This document shows positions 1 to 5,935 of a stretch of 5,935 bases of DNA, one piece after another; positions within the stretch are counted from its first letter, which is position 1; the number at the start of each line of letters is the position of its first letter. Under the pieces are notes generated by a model, which ran no database searches, was not told where the DNA came from, and saw only the letters and a program-made list of their open reading frames with translations. The translations under genes and the position numbers were made by a program. The DNA comes from an uncultured Phycisphaerae bacterium (GTDB lineage Bacteria; Planctomycetota; Phycisphaerae; Phycisphaerales; SM1A02), in the NCBI GenBank assembly GCA_937899935.1, contig CALCOW010000111.1:1-5935 (forward strand), read 5' to 3'.

Positions 1-579
1 CACATTCGAACCAATGCCTGCACCGATATCAATCAGTAGCACGTCAGTTGCTCGATCCAATATTGACAACTGCTCGAGCAGGCGACGACGAGCCATTGGA
101 CCCAAGTCAGCAACCCCTGCGACTCCTGACGCACCTGGAATCAGTCGAAAACCACCTGGTGCGGCAATCATTGCATCAACCAGACGTGCTCGTCCAGCAA
201 TCACATGTTCCAATGTGACATTGGGTGTCAAATTACACAATACGTCAGCATTCGCCATGCCAAGATCTGCATCTAAGACGCAAACTCGTAATCCGAACTG
301 GCTCAATGCAACGGCAAGATTGATAGAGATATTGCTTTTGCCAACACCACCCTTACCAGAACAGACCGCAACGGCGCGAGCCAAACGTATTGGTTGACTT
401 TGCTTCTCAACCGCCGAAGGTCCCAGACTTACAAAAGCCGACGCTTCACGGCTCGCGTTCGGGGCGCTTTCATCACCCTTCCGCTCCAGCACACGAACCC
501 CCCCCATACTGCTGGCAGCGCTACCCGTTTCACCGGCGGACTGCACAAGCGAACGTAGGTTCGATGCTTGATCATGCAT
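1..579 (-). CDS. flhG: MinD-like flagellar number regulator FlhG (FleN/YlxH), 3' part cut by window edge
   Basis: FlhG is a MinD/ParA-family ATPase that dimerises on the membrane with ATP, stimulates FlhF GTPase and restricts flagellar number. The frame is open from ATG 579 to the left edge: 193 residues are visible of a usual 270-300, with extra N-terminal length here. The first residues carry DQASNLR (3-9), matching the DQAxxLR motif known as the FlhF-activating element of FlhG. A polar linker (about 12-66) precedes the ATPase core. The deviant Walker A is SGKGGVGKS (74-82), with signature Lys76 and P-loop Lys81. The next conserved element is VLDADLGMANADVL (101-114), with Asp103 and Asp105, and a Walker-B-like VLLIDIGAG lies at 180-188 (Asp184). 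The start is supported by GGAGGG 11 nt upstream, by the N-terminal motif and by an 8-nt overlap with flhF (coupled translation). An internal ATG at residue 25 would lose the activating motif. A G8 run covers residues 25-28. The C-terminal membrane-targeting helix is outside the window. Confidence 0.95.
   Translation of the reverse strand, partial: MHDQASNLRSLVQSAGETGSAASSMGGVRVLERKGDESAPNASREASAFVSLGPSAVEKQSQPIRLARAVAVCSGKGGVGKSNISINLAVALSQFGLRVCVLDADLGMANADVLCNLTPNVTLEHVIAGRARLVDAMIAAPGGFRLIPGASGVAGVADLGPMARRRLLEQLSILDRATDVLLIDIGAGIGSNV
498..505 (-). repeat. G8 homopolymer in the flhG N-terminal linker
   Basis: Eight consecutive C on the plus strand (G8 in the coding strand) cover the end of Met25, Gly26, Gly27 and the first base of Val28 of FlhG. 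It is the longest homopolymer I noticed in the window. It lies between the FlhF-activating motif and the ATPase core. Confidence 0.9.
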
Positions 580-2065
580 GTATGAGAGAACCCTCCATTA
601 CTAGTTCAGCTAATCGGTCGGCAGACCCTGGTTCAATATGATCCGGAACCTCCTGACCGGTGGTCATAAAGCTCAGAGTAGCACCAACCTGGCGAATTAC
701 ATTGACTAACATGCCAAAACTCACCGCCTCATCTAACTTCGTCAGCACAATTCGGTCAATACCAACCGGAGAGAAGGCCTCAGCCTCTCGCATCAGCACA
801 CGCTGTCCAGCGGTACCAGACAAGACCAAGTGGACCTCATCAGGATCCGCCGCAGCGATCATCTGCCTCAGCTCTGAGAGCTTGTCATGGTCGTTTTGGC
901 TGCGGCCAGCGGTATCGACCAGGATCAGTTCACAGCCTCGGAGGGCATGAATGGCCTGCTGCATGTCGGCTGGTGTCAATGCCACTTCCAGCGGCAAGCC
1001 AATGATGTTGGCATAGGTTCGAAGTTGATCCACGGCCGCAATGCGATAAGTGTCCGCGGTGATCAGGCCTACAGAATGCTGACCATGCAGCTTGCAAGCC
1101 GCTGCCAGCTTTGCCACGGTTGTTGTTTTTCCAACACCAGTTGGTCCAACCAAGACAATGACACGAGGCTCACCCGGCCGACCGACTTGCAATCTGACAT
1201 CCTCGCCGACTGGAATCAGTGCGGCCAAATGCCTCTGAATGGATGCCCGAACCAGGTGCTCTTGACCGATTTCCTCCTCCGACAACTCACTGCCAACGGT
1301 CATTAATACCTGCTCGGCCAACTGATCCGAAAGATCCTGAGAGAGTAGATGTAAATACTGTTCAAAGAGCTCCTCAGGCACATTCGTGGGTGCCTTTTGC
1401 ATGTGCTCTTGTCGATCGAGTACCGTCGACACCATCGACTTTATCGAATCAAGCTCTTGTTGCATGGCACTTCCAACCTGGCCTACTGCAGAATCAATTT
1501 CCTGACTACGCATACCAGCATTGAGACGGAGTGAGTCATCCGAGGAATCCGTCGCTTGAACCGACTGAAGCATGAATCGTTGCGGCTTCCCAGGTGAAGT
1601 TGACTGGTCAGAACAAGCAATCGCTTGCATCGTTTGACTCTGCACCCTGCGAGGCAGGTGCTGGGTTACTGGAGAACACTTTGGCTGCTGCACCTCTGGC
1701 TCAGAACCTTGGACCAGGGGCGTCAAGGGGGCCATGGTGTGAGGTCGTGTCTGATGCTGATCAAGGGGTTGAGCCGCTGCAGCATAGGCCCGAGAAGCAA
1801 CTGATTGCGGAGCTTTTTTCTTAGAAACAGGAGCTGGTTTGGCTTGCTTAGCAGGCAGTTGGGCTGTCACCTCAACCACTTGCCTTCCACCAATACCTAT
1901 GAATCCCCCACGTCGATAGCTTCGAGTTTTGGTGATCACTGCGTGGCCACCAAGATCGGCCTGAACTGCCGCCAGCGCTTGCGTCATGGAATAGGCTCTG
2001 TAGATCTTCTTTGTCACTGTATCGATCTCCTGATTCTCTGTGGGTGCCTTTTGCATGTCACCCAT
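572..2065 (-). CDS. flhF: Flagellar SRP-type GTPase FlhF
   Basis: FlhF is the third SRP-family GTPase, beside Ffh and FtsY. It acts at the inner membrane to recruit early basal-body parts and set where flagella form, and its activity is controlled by FlhG. With the ATG at 2065 the product is 497 residues. An in-frame TTG at 2077 would add 4 residues and overlap flhA by 8 nt, but the only purine block (AGAGG, 2082-2078) abuts it, so ATG 2065 (12 nt away) fits better. ATG 2056 is also possible. Domain order: N-terminal B domain (about 19-70, KKIYRAYS...GGFIGIGGRQVVEVTAQ), a Gln/Pro/Ser/Ala-rich probably disordered linker (about 70-220), a helical N domain (about 228-296) and the G domain (about 301-490). 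GTPase motifs are G1 GPTGVGKTT (307-315), the ADTYRIAAVDQLRTYA insertion-box region (337-352), G3 DTAGR (384-388), G4 TKLDE (442-446) and G5 TTGQEVPDHI (468-477). All catalytic motifs look intact. The linker carries an exact repeat of codons from the N-terminus. The stop overlaps the flhG start. Confidence 0.97.
   Translation of the reverse strand: MGDMQKAPTENQEIDTVTKKIYRAYSMTQALAAVQADLGGHAVITKTRSYRRGGFIGIGGRQVVEVTAQLPAKQAKPAPVSKKKAPQSVASRAYAAAAQPLDQHQTRPHTMAPLTPLVQGSEPEVQQPKCSPVTQHLPRRVQSQTMQAIACSDQSTSPGKPQRFMLQSVQATDSSDDSLRLNAGMRSQEIDSAVGQVGSAMQQELDSIKSMVSTVLDRQEHMQKAPTNVPEELFEQYLHLLSQDLSDQLAEQVLMTVGSELSEEEIGQEHLVRASIQRHLAALIPVGEDVRLQVGRPGEPRVIVLVGPTGVGKTTTVAKLAAACKLHGQHSVGLITADTYRIAAVDQLRTYANIIGLPLEVALTPADMQQAIHALRGCELILVDTAGRSQNDHDKLSELRQMIAAADPDEVHLVLSGTAGQRVLMREAEAFSPVGIDRIVLTKLDEAVSFGMLVNVIRQVGATLSFMTTGQEVPDHIEPGSADRLAELVMEGSLIHA
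591..596 (-). promoter_or_regulatory. Ribosome binding site of flhG
   Basis: GGAGGG on the minus strand, inside the 3' end of flhF, ends 11 nt before the flhG ATG at 579. It is the strongest Shine-Dalgarno match in the window. It supports the start that keeps the N-terminal DQAxxLR motif. Confidence 0.6.
1386..1404 (-). repeat. 19-nt direct repeat, copy 2 (inside flhF linker)
   Basis: Exact second copy of gtgggtgccttttgcatgt, 654 nt (218 codons) from the first and in the same reading frame. It again encodes Met-Gln-Lys-Ala-Pro-Thr (FlhF residues 222-227), at the junction between the disordered linker and the N domain of the GTPase core. Confidence 0.9.
2040..2058 (-). repeat. 19-nt direct repeat, copy 1 (start of flhF)
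   Basis: The plus-strand sequence gtgggtgccttttgcatgt occurs here and again, identically, at 1386-1404. This copy covers the flhF codons for Met-Gln-Lys-Ala-Pro-Thr (residues 4-9) and contains one of the candidate start codons (ATG 2056). The flanking bases differ on both sides. Confidence 0.9.
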
Positions 2066-2069
2066 AAAT

Positions 2070-4241
2070 CTACGCAACCTCTGCCGCCGGTCCTACTTGG
2101 CTGGGCATGGTCGCTTCAGTATCCGCAACCTGTACCAAACCGAGGGATTCGACATCGAGTCCTTTTACAATTTCGTTGTAGGCCAACACTGATGCTCCCG
2201 GAAGATGAGCATCGAGAATTTGCTTGATCTGTGACCGTACGGCCGGCGAAGCCAACACGATCAATTGATGACCATCTCTGATGAGCGCTTCACTGGATTC
2301 GTAGACACTTTGAGCAATAGAAGCGGCGAATGCTGGTGGCATATTGAGCGAAGTGCCCACATTGCTGCGATCTATATAGCCACCGACTCTTTCTTCGAGC
2401 GCCGGATCCATCGTAACAACGAAAAGACGCGGCTTACCTTGATCGTCTACTTCAGCCCATTGCGAAGAAATAGTCCGACGCAATGCATGTCTGGCATATT
2501 CTGTAAGAACAACAATGTCCTTGGTCTGTGGGGCCCAATCTGCCAGGGTCTCAAGAATGGTTTCCAGATCACGGATCGGAACGCGTTCTTGCAACAGTGC
2601 TTGAAGCACCTTCTGAAGCTGACTTGTTGTGACAATGGAAGGCACTGCTTCTTCAACGAGTTTTGGAGTGCGCTTTCGAAGTTGATCCAGAAGGTGATTG
2701 ACTTCTTCGCGACTCAGTAATTCATCGGCGTGTGATTTGACCAACTCAGTCACATGTGTGGCCATCACACTCGTCGGGTCAACCACGGTGTAACCGAGCA
2801 TTTCTGACCGAGGCTTAACTTGTGGCTCGATCCAGATGGCCGTCAGACCAAAGGCTGGCTCTCGTTCACTGATCCCCTCAAGCTCGCCGGTCGTTACACC
2901 GGAATCCATTGCCATCAGCAAATTGGGATAGACCGTACCATCACCAATCTCGGCCCCGCGGAGCTTGACTCGATAGACATTTGGTGACAGCTGCATGTTG
3001 TCTCGAATTCGAATCGGAGGCATGACAATGCCAAGTTCGACAGCGAGTTGACGACGCACCATGGAAATTCGATCCAGCAGGTCTCCACCCGACGCCGCAT
3101 CAACCATTGGAACCAGTCCGTAACCAATCTCGACTTCAAGTGGGTCCACATCTAAGAGCATCTCAACATTTTCTTCGGTGGAAACTTGCTCAGGCGTCGA
3201 ATTCGCAGCCTGAGCTTCAAGTTCTTGTTGCTTCGTTCCTCGCCATTGCAAATAACCGATACCGGCGATGATCACTCCAGCGACCACCAAGGGTAGCGAA
3301 GGCAGTGGCGTGAAAGCCAAGATGATCAGGAAGCCCGCAACCATAAACAAGGCGATTGGTTGACTGGCGAGCTGCTTGGGAATCGCATCTCCAAGGCGCT
3401 GTTTTTCGCCACTACGAGCAACGATGAGGCCCGCTGCAACGGCAATGATGAACGAAGGTATCTGACTGGCTAAACCATCACCGATCGTGAGCTTTGTAAA
3501 TACGTCGACCGAATTACTGAAGCTCCAACCTTTATAGAACATACCAATTGCAAAACCACCAAGAATGTTCACAACGGTAATAATGATGCCGGCAATCGCA
3601 TCACCTCTTACGAATTTACTGGCACCGTCCATCGCTCCATAAAAGTCCGCTTCACGCATGATCGTGGTTCGGCGTGTGCGAGCCTCTTTTTCATCGATAA
3701 GGCCCGCAGACAGATCCGCATCAATAGCCATTTGCTTGCCAGGCATGGCATCGAGTGTGAATCGTGCGGCGACCTCACTCATTCGGGTCGCACCTTTGGT
3801 GATAACAACGAACTGCACAATGATCAGAATTAAGAAAATGATGACGCCGACCACCAGCGATGAACCCGCAACAAAGGTCCCGAAGGCTTCGATGACCTCT
3901 CCTGCCATCCCCGCTGCTTCTGCTGGTGTGGACGCATCAGCAGAAAGAATAAGGCGAGTCGATGCAATATTGAGCACCAGACGAAAGAGCGTTGTACCCA
4001 ACAAGATAGCTGGAAATACACTGAACTCGAGAGGCTGACTCATATAGACCGTGGTCAGCAGGATGATGGCTGCCAAAGAAATATTGAACGCCAACAGCAC
4101 GTCCAACATGACTGGTGGCATTGGGACAACCAAGACCGCTACCAGCGCCAAGATGATTCCTGGAACGAGGAAGTGTCGATGTCGACTCAAGATGACGACA
4201 AAGTCCTCCATGCGCGATGTTTTGCCAAGTGCATCCTGCAT
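2070..4241 (-). CDS. flhA: Flagellar export gate protein FlhA (FHIPEP family)
   Basis: FlhA is the large export-gate protein. Its membrane half couples the proton motive force to export, and its cytoplasmic half forms the ring that docks chaperone-substrate complexes. The 723 residues match the usual length of about 690-720. A short cytoplasmic N-terminus leads into hydrophobic segments from about residue 24 to 330, with PLEFSVFP (70-77), TLFRLVLNIASTRLIL (84-99), the FTLDAMPGKQMAIDADL block (161-177), the FHIPEP signature region EADFYGAMDGASKFVRGDAIAG (197-218) and GDGLASQIPSFIIAVAAG (254-271). A polar, Gln/Glu-rich linker (about 337-360) precedes the cytoplasmic domain (about 365-692), which includes the VVDPTSVMATHVTE segment (486-499). 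The first ATG (4241) is chosen because an in-frame stop (that of flhB) lies just upstream. A second ATG at residue 11 (4211) lacks a clear ribosome site but cannot be excluded. The stop sits just before the flhF start. Confidence 0.98.
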   Translation of the reverse strand: MQDALGKTSRMEDFVVILSRHRHFLVPGIILALVAVLVVPMPPVMLDVLLAFNISLAAIILLTTVYMSQPLEFSVFPAILLGTTLFRLVLNIASTRLILSADASTPAEAAGMAGEVIEAFGTFVAGSSLVVGVIIFLILIIVQFVVITKGATRMSEVAARFTLDAMPGKQMAIDADLSAGLIDEKEARTRRTTIMREADFYGAMDGASKFVRGDAIAGIIITVVNILGGFAIGMFYKGWSFSNSVDVFTKLTIGDGLASQIPSFIIAVAAGLIVARSGEKQRLGDAIPKQLASQPIALFMVAGFLIILAFTPLPSLPLVVAGVIIAGIGYLQWRGTKQQELEAQAANSTPEQVSTEENVEMLLDVDPLEVEIGYGLVPMVDAASGGDLLDRISMVRRQLAVELGIVMPPIRIRDNMQLSPNVYRVKLRGAEIGDGTVYPNLLMAMDSGVTTGELEGISEREPAFGLTAIWIEPQVKPRSEMLGYTVVDPTSVMATHVTELVKSHADELLSREEVNHLLDQLRKRTPKLVEEAVPSIVTTSQLQKVLQALLQERVPIRDLETILETLADWAPQTKDIVVLTEYARHALRRTISSQWAEVDDQGKPRLFVVTMDPALEERVGGYIDRSNVGTSLNMPPAFAASIAQSVYESSEALIRDGHQLIVLASPAVRSQIKQILDAHLPGASVLAYNEIVKGLDVESLGLVQVADTEATMPSQVGPAAEVA
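2078..2082 (-). promoter_or_regulatory. Probable ribosome binding site of flhF
   Basis: AGAGG on the minus strand, within the last codons of flhA, lies 12 nt before the ATG at 2065 and directly abuts the TTG at 2077. This decides the start in favour of ATG 2065, since a TTG with no spacer would be a poor initiator. Confidence 0.4.
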
Positions 4242-4258
4242 AATGGCTTGTTGCCTAA

Positions 4259-4264
4259 CTCCTT
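4259..4264 (-). promoter_or_regulatory. Probable ribosome binding site of flhA
   Basis: AAGGAG on the minus strand overlaps the TAA stop of flhB and lies 17 nt before the flhA ATG at 4241. A weaker AGG at 4256-4254 lies 12 nt before the ATG, matching the spacing at the neighbouring genes. Either could serve; the stronger match has unusual spacing. Confidence 0.45.
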
Positions 4265-5333
4265 ATCCTGCCATCCGTCCCTGGAGGCGGTAGACATAGG
4301 CGAGAATCTCTGCCACGGCCTGAAAAAATGCTTCGGGTATTTCCTGTCCTACTTCAACTTCACGGTAGAGCGCACGCGCCAAAGGTTTACGCTCAACAAT
4401 AGGAATGTTGTTTTCTGTAGCAATCGCTCTAATTCGCATTGCCATAAAATCGGCGCCCTTTGCCAGCACACGCGGCGATTGCATTGACGCTCCGTCATAA
4501 GCGATCGCAATTGCGATATGTTCCGGGTTGGTAACAATAACATCAGCCTTTGGAACAGCGGCATTGATTCGATGCATGGCAATCTGTTGCTGAATTCGCA
4601 TTCGACGGCGTTTTGTTTCTGGATCGCCCTCAGTTTGTTTCATTTCATCCTTAACTTGCTGCTTCGTCATTTTCAGATCACGACGATGCTTCCATCTCTG
4701 ATAGACGTAATCAAGAATTCCTAAAAGAAAGAGAACAGCCAACATACGCAACGCGGTGTCTAACAACAACCAACCAATGATCGATGTTCCGATCAGCAGA
4801 TCATGCTGCGGCAACGCCAGAATCTGTGGAGCGTGATCCCATGCCGCCCAAACAGCGACCAACATGACGAATAACACTTTGAATGAGTCAAGGCCAGCTT
4901 TGACAATGGCGTTGATTCCAAAAATTCGCTTTGCCCCTGAGATCGGATTTAACTTTTCAAACTTGGGCGTGAGCGCTTTGGCCGAAAATATCAAGCCAAA
5001 TTGCCCCACATGCGAGACAATCGCCGCAATGGCCGCTACCACTAATAAGGGCACTAAGACTTTAGTCGTTGCCTCCCCCATCGCCGCCACAAGATGATTT
5101 GTCTGCTGGGCATCGATTAACACGCCCAAAGTATCGGGCGAGATCGACTGTTTAATCATGATGCCCGCTTTCTCTAACATTGGCATGGCAGCGAGAGCCA
5201 ACGCCAATGTCATCGCAGCAAGAAGAATCGCACTCGCAAAATCCTGACTGCGCGCAACCTGGCCATCTTTCTTCGCTTCGGTGAGCCGACGTGGTGTCGG
5301 CTGTTCTGTTTTTTCGCCAAGATCTTCCGACAT
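4263..5333 (-). CDS. flhB: Flagellar export switch protein FlhB
   Basis: FlhB is the export-gate component that switches the apparatus from rod/hook to filament substrates after self-cleavage in its cytoplasmic domain. The 356-residue product has normal family length. It opens with the typical EKTEQPTPRRLTEAKKDGQVARS segment (residues 7-29). Hydrophobic segments follow at about 33-53, 91-117, 150-173 and 182-208, then a basic cytoplasmic linker with GDPETKRRRR-like sequence (236-245) and the C-terminal domain. The autocleavage loop reads N269-P270-E271-H272, followed by a hydrophobic strand, where the family normally has NPTH. The Asn and Pro needed for the cyclisation-type cleavage are kept, but Thr is Glu. 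Downstream conserved features are the A-K-G-A-D block (291-295) and the IPIVERKPLARALY segment (310-323). The ATG has an AAAGGGA purine block 12 nt upstream and lies 6 nt after fliR; flhA follows 21 nt downstream. The assignment is essentially certain. The consequence of Glu271 is inference. Confidence 0.98.
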   Translation of the reverse strand: MSEDLGEKTEQPTPRRLTEAKKDGQVARSQDFASAILLAAMTLALALAAMPMLEKAGIMIKQSISPDTLGVLIDAQQTNHLVAAMGEATTKVLVPLLVVAAIAAIVSHVGQFGLIFSAKALTPKFEKLNPISGAKRIFGINAIVKAGLDSFKVLFVMLVAVWAAWDHAPQILALPQHDLLIGTSIIGWLLLDTALRMLAVLFLLGILDYVYQRWKHRRDLKMTKQQVKDEMKQTEGDPETKRRRMRIQQQIAMHRINAAVPKADVIVTNPEHIAIAIAYDGASMQSPRVLAKGADFMAMRIRAIATENNIPIVERKPLARALYREVEVGQEIPEAFFQAVAEILAYVYRLQGRMAG

Positions 5334-5339
5334 GCGACG

Positions 5340-5935
5340 CTACTGTCCCTTTACCCAACTCATGAGTGTGCCCAACATCGAATCCATACCTTCAAGTATC
5401 ACTTCATCAACAACGACGAGTCCTGCTATCAGAATGATCAAACCAATGAGAATGCGTAACGGAAAACCAAGACTGAGGATGTTCAACTGTGGAACCGTCT
5501 TGGCAACAAAGCCCATCGCAAAGCTCTGCAGAAAAATGATCGCTAACACTGGCGCCGCTATTCGAAGGGCCATTTCGCAAGCCGCCAACAAAAGCGACAA
5601 GATCACTGTCACTGTCTCTTCGCCAAGAGCGAACGTACCGATTGGTATGTGCTGAAAAGTCTGCAACAGTCCGTACACAATGGCATCGAGCCCACCGATC
5701 ATTAGGAAGCCTGCCAGGGCCATGAAAAACAAGATCTGACCCAACAAATCGGCGTCCGAATCTGACGCTGGGTTGTAGAAGTTCACAAACCCCAACCCCA
5801 TCTGCTGGCCCATGAGTAAGCCGCCCATCTGCACCCCGACGAAAGGGAGGCTTGCAAAGAACCCAATCAGCAACCCGATCATCATCTCCAAAGCGATCAG
5901 GGGCGCCAGTGACCATAGATTTAGCTGAAACACGC
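5340..5935 (-). CDS. fliR: Flagellar biosynthesis protein FliR, N-terminus cut by window edge
   Basis: FliR is an inner-membrane subunit of the flagellar type III export gate; with FliP and FliQ it forms the export channel and it contacts FlhB. About 197 residues are visible. The family usually runs to about 255-265 residues, so roughly 60 N-terminal residues lie beyond the right edge. The GTG at 5933 is probably an internal valine, not a start. Counting from it, the visible part has several hydrophobic segments, the conserved QMGLG...NP...LGQ stretch at about 44-66, IPIG at about 96-99, and the C-terminal VPQLNILSLGFPLR block at about 147-160, which is a strong FliR hallmark. The usual His-containing GHH-type loop reads GGLDAIV here (about 80-86). 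The TAG stop lies 6 nt before flhB, which fits the common fliP-fliQ-fliR-flhB order. Confidence in the family is high; the true start cannot be seen. Confidence 0.95.
   Translation of the reverse strand, partial: VFQLNLWSLAPLIALEMMIGLLIGFFASLPFVGVQMGGLLMGQQMGLGFVNFYNPASDSDADLLGQILFFMALAGFLMIGGLDAIVYGLLQTFQHIPIGTFALGEETVTVILSLLLAACEMALRIAAPVLAIIFLQSFAMGFVAKTVPQLNILSLGFPLRILIGLIILIAGLVVVDEVILEGMDSMLGTLMSWVKGQ
5346..5352 (-). promoter_or_regulatory. Ribosome binding site of flhB
   Basis: The minus strand reads AAAGGGA, ending 12 nt before the flhB ATG at 5333, inside the last codons of fliR. The match to the anti-Shine-Dalgarno is moderate and the spacing is longer than the common 5-9 nt. It supports the chosen start and coupling with fliR. 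Confidence 0.55.

Noticed and set aside
16..42. FlhG Walker-B region reads DIGAG rather than DTGAG
   Set aside because: The residue after the Asp varies in FlhG/YlxH proteins, and the catalytic Asp and the GAG are kept, so this is unlikely to be meaningful.
14..397. Plus-strand open frame of 127 codons opposite flhG
   Set aside because: It lies entirely antisense to the clearly recognisable FlhG ATPase core, and its translation is low-complexity without any family resemblance.
887..1306. Plus-strand open frame of 139 codons opposite the flhF GTPase domain
   Set aside because: It is a shadow of the conserved G domain on the minus strand, with no recognisable motifs or credible ribosome site.
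2066..2077. TTG at 2077 as the flhF start
   Set aside because: The only nearby purine block directly abuts it, leaving no spacer, and the ATG at 2065 is better placed. The B domain is intact with either start.
2265..2720. Plus-strand open frame of 151 codons opposite the flhA cytoplasmic domain
   Set aside because: It is antisense to a fully conserved FlhA region, and the predicted peptide has no family features.
5407..5916. 169-codon minus-strand frame overlapping fliR in another frame
   Set aside because: The overlapping FliR frame carries the conserved family blocks. This one is Arg/Asp/Gly/Ser-rich out-of-frame translation.
5931..5933. GTG at the right edge as the fliR start
   Set aside because: It would give only 197 residues and lose the first part of FliR. 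It is more likely an internal Val codon with the gene continuing outside the window.
1..5935. Mobile elements, CRISPR arrays, tRNA/rRNA genes, hairpin terminators
   Set aside because: Coding sequence fills the window with no gap above 21 nt. I saw no inverted-repeat ends, transposase motifs, repeat arrays or GC hairpins followed by T runs.

Overview
The window is one uninterrupted, single-strand (minus) block of bacterial flagellar genes. It holds part of the type III export apparatus followed by the FlhF/FlhG pair that sets flagellum position and number. In the direction of transcription (right to left) the order is fliR (5' end outside the window), flhB, flhA, flhF and flhG (3' end outside the window). 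All five assignments rest on family motifs that can be read directly in the translations.

Layout: fliR (5935-5340) and flhB (5333-4263) are 6 nt apart. flhB and flhA (4241-2070) are 21 nt apart. flhA and flhF (ATG at 2065, stop at 572) are 4 nt apart, or overlap by 8 nt if the upstream TTG is used. flhF and flhG (579 to the left edge) overlap by 8 nt. No intergenic space is large enough for a promoter, terminator or RNA gene, and no plus-strand reading frame looks like a real gene. The block therefore reads as the middle of one polycistronic, probably translationally coupled operon. fliP/fliQ are the expected genes to the right, and a sigma factor or chemotaxis gene to the left, but neither can be seen.

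How the genes work together: FliR, FlhB and FlhA form the membrane export gate at the base of the flagellum. FlhB also carries the autocleavage site that switches substrate specificity, and FlhA's cytoplasmic domain docks substrates and chaperones. FlhF is an SRP-type GTPase that places new basal bodies. FlhG is a MinD-type ATPase whose N-terminal DQAxxLR helix stimulates FlhF's GTPase and limits flagellar number.

Organism: a motile bacterium with intermediate GC content (roughly half, by eye). The overall flavour of FlhF, FlhA and FlhG (for example a C-terminal FlhF 'TTGQEVPDHIEPG' stretch) suggests Planctomycetota to me. That is recollection rather than a search result and should be held loosely.

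Nothing here looks like an undescribed system. The points worth a second look are a non-canonical NPEH (not NPTH) cleavage site in FlhB, a G8 homopolymer early in flhG where slippage either way truncates the protein before its P-loop, an exact 19-nt in-frame direct repeat inside flhF, and unusually long but regular Shine-Dalgarno spacing.
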